A stretch of 64,000 nt of DNA from Nostoc linckia z4. GTDB lineage: Bacteria; Cyanobacteriota; Cyanobacteriia; Cyanobacteriales; Nostocaceae. Where the stretch lies: the NCBI RefSeq assembly GCF_002608075.1, contig NZ_LAHA01000001.1, forward strand, positions 66,757-130,756, in the 5' to 3' direction. Below the pieces are notes generated by a model. The model was not told the origin of the DNA. It saw only the letters and a program-made list of their open reading frames with translations, and did no database searches. Shown here in pieces: positions 10,922 to 19,937 of this stretch. How positions within the stretch are numbered: position 1 is the stretch's first letter; the number at the start of each line of letters is the position of its first letter. A program made the position numbers and the translations under genes.

Positions 10922-11707
10922 ATTCTCTGGTAATCATTTTACTTGCTGGTTTGATTACATAGAGACCAAAGTGAATCTCCAATGTTGTCACCCAGTAACA
11001 ACGTCTGTTCTTAACTATTGCTAGTTTCCAAGATTAACTCAACTTTCTTTAATTAGTACTATTTTTCCGGGAAAATTATTTTAATTATTTAACGATCATT
11101 TTTATAGATAAATGCTAAAAATAACACCTGTAAAAACAGGCTCATAGTAATTGGAGATTTGAGATTTTGAATTTAAATTAAAAAGACTTTATTCCCAAGC
11201 TATTTGCGTAATTTCAAACAATATATTACATCGCATTTTGGTACTAATCTTTCTAAGATACAATGTAAATAAATCTACAAGGTTCGATATTTAATTGAGT
11301 TTTTATTACTACTATATGACGTTATAGAAATTCACCAAAATATTGATACACATGGAATAGACTTCTAAGAGAAGTGGGGAAAAGGTTAAGGGGTAAAGGG
11401 GAAAGGACAAATAAAAACCCTTTTCCCAATAAAGATGAGTCCCTTTCCCCCCTATGAGCAAAAGTAACTTTTACAAGAGGTCTAATAACTTGTGGGTGCG
11501 AACAGTCTTAACCTACGAGAACTTCGAGCCTATGCCCTTACCTTTGTATTTGTATCATTTATCAAGTGAAGACGAATCAGTAGACCTCTTACATAAATAT
11601 TTTTTGTATCATGCAAAAACGTAGAGATGCAGAGAAGAGAAAACAAAGTCAGGACTTTTGCCAGAGGTTTAGTAATTAAATTGACAATATTTCTGCAACC
11701 AGAATTA
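10922..11707. other. Gene-free intergenic region
   Basis: About 785 bases with no credible gene; the open frame at 11530-11763 on the minus strand has no family features and overlaps the recombinase end. The region is AT-rich up to about 11340, then holds the inverted-repeat element at 11356-11488. Convergent or promoter functions cannot be assigned from sequence alone. Confidence 0.5.
11356..11488. mobile_element. MITE-like element, AATAGACTTCT ends (copy 1)
   Basis: The left end AATAGACTTCTAAGAGAAGT and the right end ACTTTTACAAGAGGTCTAATA are imperfect inverted repeats. The interior is a purine-rich GGGAAAAGG tract followed by a pyrimidine-rich CCCTTTTCCC tract. Full copies also lie at 13719-13858, 34687-34800 and 57231-57361, with a partial copy near 9068. 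No coding capacity. Confidence 0.65.
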
Positions 11708-13024
11708 TTAAAAAATGAAAATAACTTGTAAATGCCATTTTTGCTCTTGGCGAACAATTTCAATTTCTTTAATGAATTCCCGAAAGTAAAATCTTCGTTC
11801 TGTTTCGGACAAATCTAACCAGAATTGCGGAATTGAAACAGCAACAGCAACAGAACGCAAATTAACCGGAGGGAGAATTGCCAACTTGGCTTCGAGTGCA
11901 GAAATTTCTGTACGGAGTTTATAAGCTCTTAATTTTGCGGTTTCGGTATCTAAAATTCCAGTTTCAATTAAAGCAGGTAACTGAGTGAGTATTTCTTGCT
12001 GACGAGCGATCGCTTGGCTTAAATTATTTTTGACTGCATCCAACTGCGGAAAATTCATTCCCGCCACAGCTAAAGGTAAGTCATGGCAAACAATTTCAAT
12101 TGTCTGTTGTAAAACTTCTTGATAGAAAATAGCCGCACACTTAGGGCGTCGGGGACAGCTAATACAACGTAAATACAAATACTCTTGGTCTTGATTGCGT
12201 TGGGTGACACGGGTAACCGTTAGATGAGATTGACACTCCCCACAAACAATCAACCCAGCCAAAGAACGCGGCGCACTAGCAGTGCGGGGTGGTAAACGGC
12301 TGTTACGCCGTAAAAGTCGGTCAACTTGAGCAGCTTCTTCCTTAGAAATGATGGGAATATGAGTGTCAGAGATAATTTCACCATTTTGGTAAGCTGTATT
12401 GCCGCGATAAACTGGATTAGTCAACCAACGCCGTCCAGTGGTAACAGAAATTTTCTTGCCGTATTTCTTCGCCAAGTAGCGGACTGAACCGCGCAGAGAA
12501 CCGTAGAGTAAAAAATGGTCAAAAAAATCCTTCACCACTGGTGAAGTACTGCGGTCAATGATATATTTCCCCTTACCTCTGCGATAGCCATAGGGAACTT
12601 TACCGGGTGGTGGTGCAACCTCAAGACGATTGCGGGCGTGTCCTTGGCGGATGCGACGACTGCGTTGTTCGCGTTGGATTGCGTGTAGCAAATTCAGCAA
12701 ATCAGCACCAACAGGAGAACTTTCTGAAGTGTAGGGTTGTTCTGTAGCAATTATCGCCACTCCCATTCCTTCGAGTTCATTGAGGCGATCGCTTACTTCT
12801 TCTAAAGTATCCCCCAATTCTTCCAAACGACGAATCAGTAAATAATCTACAGCTTCAGTTTGGCAATCTGCGAGTAATTTTTGTAATTGCGATCGCGCAG
12901 CGTATCCGGAAGACTCCCCCTTGCCCAAATCTTGATAAACTTTATCAACCTCCCATCCCCAACTGCTGTCATCAGCAGAAGACTCTAACAAAGGATCGGT
13001 GTAAGAATAGGCAATGATTTTCAT
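11708..13024 (-). CDS. XisF-like large serine recombinase, probably catalytically inactive
   Basis: The frame is open further upstream, but that part is repeat DNA; the natural start is the ATG at 13024 (MKIIAYSYTDPLLE), giving 438 residues. The order is resolvase-like N-terminal domain (1-145), recombinase domain (about 165-270, with PPPGKVPYGYRRGKGKY), Cys4 zinc ribbon (CGECQ...CISCPRRPKC) and a coiled-coil tail. This is the architecture of XisF/SpoIVCA-type recombinases that excise developmental DNA elements. However, the catalytic YxRxS start is AYSYTDP here. The second active-site block, normally LDRLGR, reads LEELGD, so both catalytic Arg appear replaced by acidic residues. It is likely a domesticated DNA-binding or structural protein. 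No xisH/xisI genes are nearby. Confidence 0.8.
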   Translation of the reverse strand: MKIIAYSYTDPLLESSADDSSWGWEVDKVYQDLGKGESSGYAARSQLQKLLADCQTEAVDYLLIRRLEELGDTLEEVSDRLNELEGMGVAIIATEQPYTSESSPVGADLLNLLHAIQREQRSRRIRQGHARNRLEVAPPPGKVPYGYRRGKGKYIIDRSTSPVVKDFFDHFLLYGSLRGSVRYLAKKYGKKISVTTGRRWLTNPVYRGNTAYQNGEIISDTHIPIISKEEAAQVDRLLRRNSRLPPRTASAPRSLAGLIVCGECQSHLTVTRVTQRNQDQEYLYLRCISCPRRPKCAAIFYQEVLQQTIEIVCHDLPLAVAGMNFPQLDAVKNNLSQAIARQQEILTQLPALIETGILDTETAKLRAYKLRTEISALEAKLAILPPVNLRSVAVAVSIPQFWLDLSETERRFYFREFIKEIEIVRQEQKWHLQVIFIF

Positions 13025-13215
13025 TGGGCATTGGGCATTGGGCATGGGGCATGGGGCATTGGGCATGGGGCATTGGGCATGGGCAAGCAGGAAGTGTGGG
13101 AGGTGTGGGAGGAGACGGAGGTGTGGGAGGTGTGGGAGGATGGTGAAAAAATCTTTCCCCCCACACTCCCCACACTCCCCACACTCCCCACACTCCCCAT
13201 CTCCCCATCTCCCCA
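13025..13215. repeat. G-rich/C-rich composite repeat, copy 1
   Basis: A run of GGGCATTGGGCATGGGGCAT units is followed by GCAAGCAGGAAGTGTGGG, GGAGGTGTGGGAGGAGACGG, a GGTGAAAAAATCTTTCCCCC hinge and then CCACACTCC and CCCCATCT units. The G-rich half can pair with the C-rich half to make a long imperfect hairpin. The same composite occurs at 53022-53180 and 59631-59890; the third copy matches this one base for base through the core. Long open frames across it on both strands are artefacts of the repeat. Confidence 0.75.
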
Positions 13216-13221
13216 TCTCCC

Positions 13222-13581
13222 TCACTGCTGACTTAACTCAACAATATTCCCATCAGGATCTTGAGTAAACAGGGCAGGGCGTCCTGAGGCGCTGGGTTGA
13301 ATGGGATAATTGCGATCGAGTAACTCTTGTTTAGCGGCTTCCAAGTCAGCAACAGAGAAAGCGAAGTGGGGGTTACGTCCCCATTTTTCGTTTGGGTTTT
13401 CAGTGGGGACAGTCGGTGCAACTATGAGATGAATTTGATAGTTGCCGACTTCATACCATGCGCCAGGATATTTCAGAGAACGATCTATTTTGGTTAATCC
13501 CAATACTTTGCCATAAAAGTGTTCAGAGCGTTCTAAGTCAGTTACAAGAATTGCTGTGTGAAGACTTTGGGTAATCTGCAT
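13222..13581 (-). CDS. VOC-family (glyoxalase/bleomycin-resistance fold) protein
   Basis: This 119-residue single-domain protein has two beta-alpha-beta-beta-beta modules: LHTAILVTDLERSEHFYGKVLGL at the N-terminus and NPHFAFSVADLEAAKQELL in the second half. It ends FTQDPDGNIVELSQ, the vicinal-oxygen-chelate signature. Candidate metal ligands are His8, His69-region and the terminal Glu. Members include glyoxalase I, dioxygenases and resistance proteins; the substrate cannot be told from sequence. The stop codon abuts the composite repeat that follows. Confidence 0.88.
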   Translation of the reverse strand: MQITQSLHTAILVTDLERSEHFYGKVLGLTKIDRSLKYPGAWYEVGNYQIHLIVAPTVPTENPNEKWGRNPHFAFSVADLEAAKQELLDRNYPIQPSASGRPALFTQDPDGNIVELSQQ

Positions 13582-13718
13582 TTTCGTAAGTGCGATGGCA
13601 TTTATTTAAATTTTGGCGTAGTTTAGGACTTGGGGGGAGTAGGAAATATGAGAGATAAAGGTGCAGTTAAAATTATGAAATTTCAACCTGTATTTTCTTC
13701 AGCCACTTTACCAAACAC

Positions 13719-13858
13719 AATAGACTTCTTGCAAAAGTCGGGAAAAGGGGGGAAAGGTTTGCTATTTTCCCTTTCCCCGGTTGGTGAGCTTGTCGAACCA
13801 TTAACCTTTTCCCTTTTCCCAAAATAGTGCAAAAAGCACTTTTGCAAGAGGTCTAATA
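13719..13858. mobile_element. MITE-like element, AATAGACTTCT ends (copy 2)
   Basis: AATAGACTTCTTGCAAAAGT at the left is matched by inverted ACTTTTGCAAGAGGTCTAATA at the right; 140 bp, with a GGGAAAAGGGG / CCCTTTTCCC interior and the GGTTGGTGAGCTTG segment. A 65-codon open frame that crosses it (13630-13827) is not a gene. Confidence 0.7.
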
Positions 13859-13877
13859 AAGGCGTCGTCTTCAGAAT

Positions 13878-14489
13878 TCAGGCGAAAGGTTGAAAAATCT
13901 GTTCAGCAGTTAAATCTAATTCTGGGAAAATAGGCGAGACGATGCGCTCATTGCCTCTAAATTGAGTAACTTGGTATTCACCGTCAACTAATTGATAAAC
14001 AGAAATAGTAGGTTGTTTGGGATTACCGAGAAACTTTTTACCACCAATACCTAAATAATCAACAATCCAATATTCTTTTATCCCTATTTCCTCATATTCA
14101 CCTAGTTTTTTATGATAATCATCCCGCCAATTAATGCTAACAACTTCGATCGCTAAAGCAATGGAATCGGCAAATTTAACTGTAGAATATTTTTGCCAAA
14201 GTGGCTCTAATTTTAAAGCAGGACGGTTGAGTAATAGCAAGTCTGGAGAATAGCAAGACTGACTAGTAGGAGATTGGACTAATGCTGTTTTTGGGATGGA
14301 ATAAGGTAGGCCATTACGAACGTACTCAACGGCAATTTTTTCAACCAAAAACCCGACAATATCCTCATGGTCTCCTGCTGGTTGTGCCATTTCAACAATC
14401 ACCCCATCATGTAATTCATATCTCCCACCTTCAGGCCGCCATGCTGCAAAATCTTCAAAGGTTACTAGTTTTGGTATGGCTTGAGTCAT
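13878..14489 (-). CDS. Uma2 family (DUF820) restriction-endonuclease-fold protein
   Basis: This 203-residue protein begins MTQAIPKLVTFEDFAAW, followed by GGRYELHDGVIVEM. It has the Uma2 catalytic region in SPDLLLLNRPAL and SIALAIEVVSINWRDDYHKKLGEYEEIGIKEYWIVDYLG (acidic residues plus Lys of a PD-(D/E)xK core). It is the subtype with the FLGNPKQPTISVYQL insertion. Predicted nuclease fold, unknown biological role. It is transcribed toward the inverted-repeat element just downstream. Confidence 0.88.
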   Translation of the reverse strand: MTQAIPKLVTFEDFAAWRPEGGRYELHDGVIVEMAQPAGDHEDIVGFLVEKIAVEYVRNGLPYSIPKTALVQSPTSQSCYSPDLLLLNRPALKLEPLWQKYSTVKFADSIALAIEVVSINWRDDYHKKLGEYEEIGIKEYWIVDYLGIGGKKFLGNPKQPTISVYQLVDGEYQVTQFRGNERIVSPIFPELDLTAEQIFQPFA

Positions 14490-14564
14490 AAATTGTTACC
14501 TTGGCAACTACTTAACCTATACAGCAATCTTATCTTAGGAGTATATCAATATAACTATTTGACA

Positions 14565-15296
14565 TCACTCTGGTAATCTCTCTAACGCCTCCCGTGCGAT
14601 CGCCCCCCAATATTCTTCTTTATACTCAACATATATCTCCAACGCTGTCTGCAAATTAACCCTCGCCTCTGGGTAATTTTCTTCTGCTAGTGCAAGCGTT
14701 CCTAAAGCGTGGTAAGTGATTGCTTGGGAATAGCGATCGCCAAATTCGATATTGATAGCCAAAGCTTGTTGGTAATAGCGTCGCGCCTCCTCAAATTCTC
14801 GTAATTCTTGGGCAATTGTTCCCAACCCGTAATAAGTGGCAGCACAAGAGGAGCGATCGCCAAATTCGATATTGATAGCCAAAGCTTGTTGGTAATTGCG
14901 CCGTGCCTCCTCAAATTCCTGCAATTGTTGGGCAATTGTTCCCAACCCGTAATAAGTGGCAGCACAAGAGGAGCGATCGCCAAACTCGATATTGATAGCC
15001 AAAGCTTGTTGGTAATTGTGCCGCGCTTCTTCAAATTCTTGCAATTGTTGGGCAACATATCCCAACTGGTTGTAAGTGCTGGCTTGTGAATAGCGATCGC
15101 CAAACTCAATATCGATAGCCAAAGCTTGTTGGTAATTGTGCCGCGCCTCCTCAAATTCTCGTAATTCTTGGGCAACTATTCCCAACCCATGATAGGTGTC
15201 AGCTTGGGAATAGCGATCGCCAAATTCGATATCGATAGCCAAAGCTTGTAGGTAGTACCTTGACAATCTCATCCCTGAGGAATCGCAAATTTTCAT
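14565..15296 (-). CDS. Tetratricopeptide-repeat protein fragment (C-terminal part of a decayed gene)
   Basis: The open frame gives 243 residues made almost wholly of 40-residue TPR units (YYQQALAIDIEFGDRYSQA...YHGLGIVAQELREFEEAR), about five repeats plus a degenerate last one (EENYPEARVNLQTALEIYVEYKEEYWG). The repeats are also visible as 120-bp direct DNA repeats containing GCGATCGC at a fixed position. The first dozen residues (MKICDSSGMRLSR) are not TPR-like; they are an out-of-frame reading of the adjoining N-terminal fragment, so the true gene start has been lost. The parent is probably a large cyanobacterial ATPase-TPR signalling protein. Confidence 0.6.
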   Translation of the reverse strand: MKICDSSGMRLSRYYLQALAIDIEFGDRYSQADTYHGLGIVAQELREFEEARHNYQQALAIDIEFGDRYSQASTYNQLGYVAQQLQEFEEARHNYQQALAINIEFGDRSSCAATYYGLGTIAQQLQEFEEARRNYQQALAINIEFGDRSSCAATYYGLGTIAQELREFEEARRYYQQALAINIEFGDRYSQAITYHALGTLALAEENYPEARVNLQTALEIYVEYKEEYWGAIAREALERLPE

Positions 15297-15498
15297 CAGA
15301 AAATTTCATATTTATAAACTGAATATTCTGACATTTCGGATTTGTTTTTAGTGCCTCAATTAATATTTCTACATCCAGGGAAAAATTAATTTCTACAAAA
15401 CCAATGGTAAACTTTTCTGCAAAGTCTACAAAAGTGAGTAATTCAGCAAATACCTCTTGATTAAGCGCGATTATAGTATTAGCACGCTGATGATTCAT
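15199..15498 (-). pseudogene. N-terminal remnant of an ATPase-TPR protein joined out of frame to its TPR tail
   Basis: The frame MNHQRANTIIALNQEVFAEL...GFVEINFSLDVEILIEAL...DENLRFLRDEIVKVLP resembles the N-terminus of a family of Nostoc proteins that continue into an ATPase and then TPRs. Here it reads correctly to about 15253, then passes into TPR DNA in the wrong frame (TSFGYRYRIWRSLFPS, stop). The ATPase section is missing. The junction lies at AAGGTACTACCTACAAGC, which reads sensibly in one frame on each side, as expected of a deletion between short matching sequences. The start is ATG at 15498. Confidence 0.6.
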
Positions 15499-16412
15499 TG
15501 GGTTTTGACTAAGTTTATAGATACGACTTTCTCAAGTTTAAATTTTAGGCGATCGCTGTGCGACTCTACATTTGATAAAACTTTACTGATTGTCTTGGCA
15601 ATTTTAGTGCTTTTTTATACTTATGTTTGTAAATAACACTGCTAGGATTAAAGTTAAATATTTGGGAGAAAAAGTTTTGATAAAATCAAATTCATAGTTT
15701 ATTGTCAATACCCCAAAGGGCACACATGAGCAAAGTAAAGTTTATTTACTATCAGCTAAGTAGGTTGGCATAATCAAATCAAACAATGTTCAGACAAATA
15801 ATTTCGGCTAAAATCCTTATTATTGTCTATTGCCAAGGATACTGATTGACGTTGACTTACTTAATTGCCATTAAGTGATTCAAAAAATGCTAAAAGTTGT
15901 TTACAAGTAACGACACGGAGTTGGTACTAAAAAATAGTACACTTAATCAATTAATATGAATTTCAGTGAAAAAACTGAGTATTCGCAGCTTCTGTAAATT
16001 CTGACTCCATAGGCTTGTGTGTTGTTCAAATATTTGAAACAATAGCTAAAGAATCATCAGTGTGCTGATTTATTAATTGTTATTTCTGATTACTGAGTCA
16101 TTAATTATCGATAAGATAGTAGTTTCACATAGCAATAGCTAAAATTTTTTTTTCTCTTTCCTGAAGTCTTCTAGCCAGTATTCAGGAGTCAAGCCGGAAA
16201 AGTTTCTTTTGAATCAGTCAGTGATGGAAATGCAGAAGATTTAGAATATTAATGGTTTGATAGCTGACTGATTTCGTTGAATTTATTAAGCTTGGATTCT
16301 AAAGCCTTCTTACTTCTGACTTATAAAATTCTAAATTCGCAGTTGTGATATCTTCTGTTTCCTCTAAATCCTCATTTTGCAAGCTCGGCTTCAAGCCTGC
16401 TCCCACACCACA
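15499..16412. other. Gene-free AT-rich intergenic region
   Basis: About 900 bases with no credible coding frame. The region is AT-rich and divergent (pseudogene leftward, PAS gene rightward). Short poly-T and TTGACG-like sequences occur, but no promoter can be singled out. Confidence 0.4.
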
Positions 16413-18098
16413 ATGAAAGACCAAGTATTAGACCGGATTTTAAATAAATCTTCTTTCCCACACAAATTTGAACGCTTGGAAGTGGACGATAATTTTTGCA
16501 TTATTGATACATCGGAGCAAGTACAACGGTTTGCACATCGACCTGAGGAAATGACACTGGGTAAAGATATCCGGCTAAGCTTTCCGGAATTGATTGGACT
16601 GGAAGATATTTTAAAAGCTATTTTGTACGGCAAGCAAGAATTGTTTGAACTACAGGGAATTAGACGAGGTTTAAACCAACCATCTCATTTATATATAAAT
16701 ATATATATCATCCGCGAACAATATGAAAATTTTCAAAATAGTTTAATCGTACTGATTGAGGATGTGACTGATAAAATTGTTTTAAAACACAAATTGTTAA
16801 ACCAAACGAATGAAGCAAATTTGTTATCCAGTGCTTTGATAAATTGTAAAAGTTATATGGAGCAAGTAATCGCTTCAATGCCAGATGCTTTTTTAGTAAC
16901 TAGTAACTTGGGCAAAATCATCAAAATCAATCATGCTGCTGAAGAATTATTTGGTTTTAGTCAGGAAGAATTAATCAATCAACCTATTTCATTAATAATT
17001 GACGACCAAGTAGTCATAAAAGCAATTTATCAGCATTTTGCTGCTCAGCAAAATTTTCAGAATTTAGAGGTAGTTTGTAAAACTAAAACACGAGAAAAGC
17101 GCTTGATTGCTTTTTCCTGTTCGGTAATTTCTCAAGGAACAGAAAGTTTAGAAGATATTGTTTTTATAGGTCGAGACATTACTACTAGACAGCGCCGAGA
17201 ACAGCGTACAAGTGCCCAGTATACTATCACTCGCATCTTATCAGAATCACAGAGTATCAAGCAGGCGATTCCTCAAATTTTGCAGTCGATGTGTCAAAAT
17301 CTGGGATGGGATTTAGGAGAACTTTGGACGCCAAGCCAATATATCGGTACTTCGGTGAAAATACACAATGTTAATGCAGTATTAAGGTGTGTAGAAATTT
17401 GGTCGAGTCGATTAGTTTCCGGGAGAGAATTTAAAGGAGTTACATGGCAAACTACATATACTCCTGGTGTTGGCCTACCTGGTGAAATTTGGATTCGACG
17501 ATCGCCCCTATGGACTGAGGATATCACACAAGATGGAGACAAAAGGCGATCGCCAGCTGCTGCTGAAGCTGGATTACATGCAGCTTTTGGTTTTCCCATC
17601 TTAGACGATAATGAAATCTTAGGGGTGATGGTTTTCTTGAGCCGAGACATCCAAGCAAAAGATACAGAACTATTGGAAATGGTAGGTTCTATTGGTAGCC
17701 AAATCGCTCAGTTTATTAAACGCAAGCAAGCAGAAATCGCTCTTGTTGAAAGCGAACAAAGATATCGAGATTTATTTGAAAATGCTAATGATTTGATTCA
17801 AGCTGTGAATGCTTACGGCCGTTTTTTATATGTCAATCGCGCATGGCGAGAAGCTTTTGGATATGATGAAATTGAAATTGCTTCTTTAAACGTTTTTGAT
17901 ATTATACATCCAGAGTTTAGACAATACTGTTGGCAAAAGTTTTATCGCGTGCTTTCAGGAGAAAAACAGGAGCAAATCAAAGCCGGATTCATTACCAAAA
18001 ACGGTGAGACAATATTTTTAGAAGGTAACATTAACGGTAAATTCATCGAAGGTCATCCAATTGCTACTCATGGAATTTTTCGCAATGTTACCCAGTAA
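16413..18098 (+). CDS. PAS-PAS-GAF-PAS sensory protein lacking an output domain
   Basis: The open frame begins at TTG 16377, but the ATG at 16413 (MKDQVLDRILNKSSF) is the better start, giving 561 residues. Domains: a divergent N-terminal PAS (about 20-130), a PAS (VIASMPDAFLVTSNLGKIIKINHAAEELFGFSQEEL), a GAF (ITRILSESQSIKQAIPQILQSMCQNLGWDLGELW through the mid-400s) and a final PAS (RYRDLFENANDLIQAVNAYGRFLYVNRAW). Such arrays normally continue into a histidine kinase. Here the protein ends FRNVTQ-TAA. The next codons read LAAEKSE before a second stop and then repeat DNA, so the kinase half appears to be lost. It could be a truncated gene or a stand-alone sensor. Confidence 0.75.
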   Translation: MKDQVLDRILNKSSFPHKFERLEVDDNFCIIDTSEQVQRFAHRPEEMTLGKDIRLSFPELIGLEDILKAILYGKQELFELQGIRRGLNQPSHLYINIYIIREQYENFQNSLIVLIEDVTDKIVLKHKLLNQTNEANLLSSALINCKSYMEQVIASMPDAFLVTSNLGKIIKINHAAEELFGFSQEELINQPISLIIDDQVVIKAIYQHFAAQQNFQNLEVVCKTKTREKRLIAFSCSVISQGTESLEDIVFIGRDITTRQRREQRTSAQYTITRILSESQSIKQAIPQILQSMCQNLGWDLGELWTPSQYIGTSVKIHNVNAVLRCVEIWSSRLVSGREFKGVTWQTTYTPGVGLPGEIWIRRSPLWTEDITQDGDKRRSPAAAEAGLHAAFGFPILDDNEILGVMVFLSRDIQAKDTELLEMVGSIGSQIAQFIKRKQAEIALVESEQRYRDLFENANDLIQAVNAYGRFLYVNRAWREAFGYDEIEIASLNVFDIIHPEFRQYCWQKFYRVLSGEKQEQIKAGFITKNGETIFLEGNINGKFIEGHPIATHGIFRNVTQ

Positions 18099-18241
18099 TT
18101 AGCAGCAGAAAAAAGCGAATAGGACATGGGGAAAGGGCTATGGTTCGACAAGCTCACCAACCGGGGAAAAGGGGAAAGATAAAATTTATTCCTTTTCCCT
18201 TTTCCCTTTTCCCTTTAACCTTTTCCCTTGCTCCCCAGCTC

Positions 18242-19414
18242 CTACGTATTCGGAATCAACCTACCGCAAGGATAAGTGGCTGTCGGCTGTGAAGCATTTT
18301 CAGCTACGGCTGCTGGAACTCGTTCTGATGGTTGGGTTTTGGCTGCTAAATAATCTGTTTGCAGTTTCTTTAAAATGTCTTCTCGTTTGTCATACAGGCG
18401 TTTTAGGGGACGAGGTTGGCATTTGTTGAGGACGTATGCTGTGATCAGTGGTAGGGCGATGGTACTATCGGTATAACAAACAATTGTGTTAGGTAATTCT
18501 TCTGGGTCAATTTTACCCCAGCTTACTGCTTCTGATGGGGTTGCCCCGGACAAACCACCTGTATCTGGACGAGCATCGGTAAATTGTACAAAGTAATCAT
18601 GTCCGCGTTCTTCTAGTCCTAAGACTTCGTGAATTTGCGGTTGTGTTTGTAGCAAAAAGTTTTTTGGACTGCCACCACCGAGAATAACGGCGGCGCTTTT
18701 ACCTTCTCCTTCACGGGCATTGTAAGCGATCGCTGCTGTCTCATTCACATCAATTGCAGGGTCTAATATTAATTGCGAACCTTCTAATGCCAAAGCTGCT
18801 ACGTTCATGCCAATAGAACTATCTCCAGGAGAAGAAGTATAAATTGGTACGCCATATTCATAAGCGGTAGCCAACAAACAAGAATTTTGCACCCCTAATT
18901 GCTTTTCTACTTCCCGGACATACTTCCCTAGTAAATGGTGAAACTCAGCAGTTCCCATACGTTTTTGGAAAGGTTCTGCTTGCAGAATTTTGCGAATAAA
19001 AGCATCGGTTTCCAGCAGTACATCGTAGCCAAAAATAATGTCATAAATCCGGATTGTACCTTGTTGGCGGAGTTTCACATCATCTAAAAACGGATTTCCA
19101 GCAAACAGTTCAAAACCCAAACCATAATGCATATCGTGGTAAAGATTTGCACCAGTGCTAATCATCCAGTCAATAAAGCCGTTGCGAATTAAAGGTGCAA
19201 GTGCTGAAACCCCAAATCCTGCTGGTGTCATTGCACCGGAAAGGCTAACTCCCACTGTGACACCTTCTGTTAGCACCTCACGACTAAGTAGTTGGCAGAT
19301 TTCGCGCAAACGTGCTGAGTTGTACGCAGTGAAGTATCTATCAATTAAATCCACCACGCCAATATCATTAGATATAGGTGTGGGTGAGATTTTTTGACCC
19401 AGCTGTTTAGACAT
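18242..19414 (-). CDS. Deoxyhypusine synthase-like protein (homospermidine-synthase group)
   Basis: The start is taken at ATG 19414 ([13 protein letters not shown]), giving 390 residues. Recognisable motifs are [43 protein letters not shown] and [15 protein letters not shown]. The last is the counterpart of the deoxyhypusine synthase GGGxxK loop whose Lys forms the butylimine intermediate. The end is [30 protein letters not shown]. The family uses NAD and spermidine to transfer a 4-aminobutyl group. Bacteria lack eIF5A, so the bacterial branch is thought to act on free polyamines, making homospermidine, a typical Nostocales polyamine. The substrate is inferred. Some 15 residues upstream of the ATG can be read in frame but look non-coding. 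Confidence 0.85.
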   Translation of the reverse strand: MSKQLGQKISPTPISNDIGVVDLIDRYFTAYNSARLREICQLLSREVLTEGVTVGVSLSGAMTPAGFGVSALAPLIRNGFIDWMISTGANLYHDMHYGLGFELFAGNPFLDDVKLRQQGTIRIYDIIFGYDVLLETDAFIRKILQAEPFQKRMGTAEFHHLLGKYVREVEKQLGVQNSCLLATAYEYGVPIYTSSPGDSSIGMNVAALALEGSQLILDPAIDVNETAAIAYNAREGEGKSAAVILGGGSPKNFLLQTQPQIHEVLGLEERGHDYFVQFTDARPDTGGLSGATPSEAVSWGKIDPEELPNTIVCYTDSTIALPLITAYVLNKCQPRPLKRLYDKREDILKKLQTDYLAAKTQPSERVPAAVAENASQPTATYPCGRLIPNT

Positions 19415-19634
19415 TTTGGCACTCCTGAACAGTAACACGCCGAATCTAATGTTATAGCAAAGTACTGGTTTCGGAGTTGGAAGTTAAGAATTATACTAAT
19501 TTGTTGAAAAAGGCCAATTAATTAAAATAATGAGTATGAAAACTCCATAGAAGAATGAAATTTTAATTGATATAAATTTAACTTGAATCTAGGCTGTTTG
19601 ATAATTTTCTAAGGTTAAGTATTATCATTTTGAT

Positions 19635-19928
19635 ATGCGAATCATTGCCCGCAGCACTTTACGGCAATTTTGGGAAACACATCCAAATGCTGAACAGTCA
19701 CTAAAAGCTTGGTATAATGAAGCGTCTCGTGCAGACTGGAATAGTCCGACAGATATTAAAAGTACTTATATCAATGCCAGTATTATTGCTAATAATCGTG
19801 TAGTTTTTAATATTAAAGGTAATGATTACCGCTTAATTGTTCATATTCGTTATGACATTAAAATTATTTTTATCTGCTTTGTAGGAACTCACTCTGAATA
19901 CGATAATGTAGACGCGACAGTAATTTAA
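19635..19928 (+). CDS. higB: Type II toxin, HigB family mRNA interferase
   Basis: This 97-residue protein has the HigB pattern: MRIIARSTLRQFWETHPNAEQSLKAWY at the start, a basic central part with NRVVFNIKGNDYRLIVHIRYD, and a FICFVGTHSEYDNVD end. The ribosome-dependent RNase fold relies on the conserved Arg, Tyr and His of RLIVHIRY and THSEYD. It lies 9 bases upstream of the antitoxin gene, the reversed (toxin first) order typical of higBA loci. Expected action is cleavage of translated mRNA when antitoxin levels fall. Confidence 0.92.
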   Translation: MRIIARSTLRQFWETHPNAEQSLKAWYNEASRADWNSPTDIKSTYINASIIANNRVVFNIKGNDYRLIVHIRYDIKIIFICFVGTHSEYDNVDATVI

Positions 19929-19937
19929 GGTAAGTAT

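Noticed and set aside
11530-11763. 77-codon minus-strand frame downstream of the recombinase
   Set aside because: Low-complexity AT-rich translation overlapping the recombinase end, no family features.
11708-13225. Recombinase start at the first possible codon (13225)
   Set aside because: The first 67 codons are composite-repeat DNA; the family-like start MKIIAYSY is at 13024.
13014-13268. Open frames on both strands rich in Gly/Trp/Val or Pro/His/Ser
   Set aside because: They are translations of the GTGGGAG/CCCCACAC composite repeat and have no start signals or homologous features; the same applies at 53022-53408 and 59572-60043.
13630-13827. 65-codon frame after the VOC gene
   Set aside because: Most of it is the inverted-repeat element and a GGTTGGTGAGCTTG dispersed repeat.
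14565-15250. CRISPR-like 120-bp periodic repeat with GCGATCGC
   Set aside because: It is the DNA of in-frame TPR units, with protein-level periodicity of 40 residues.
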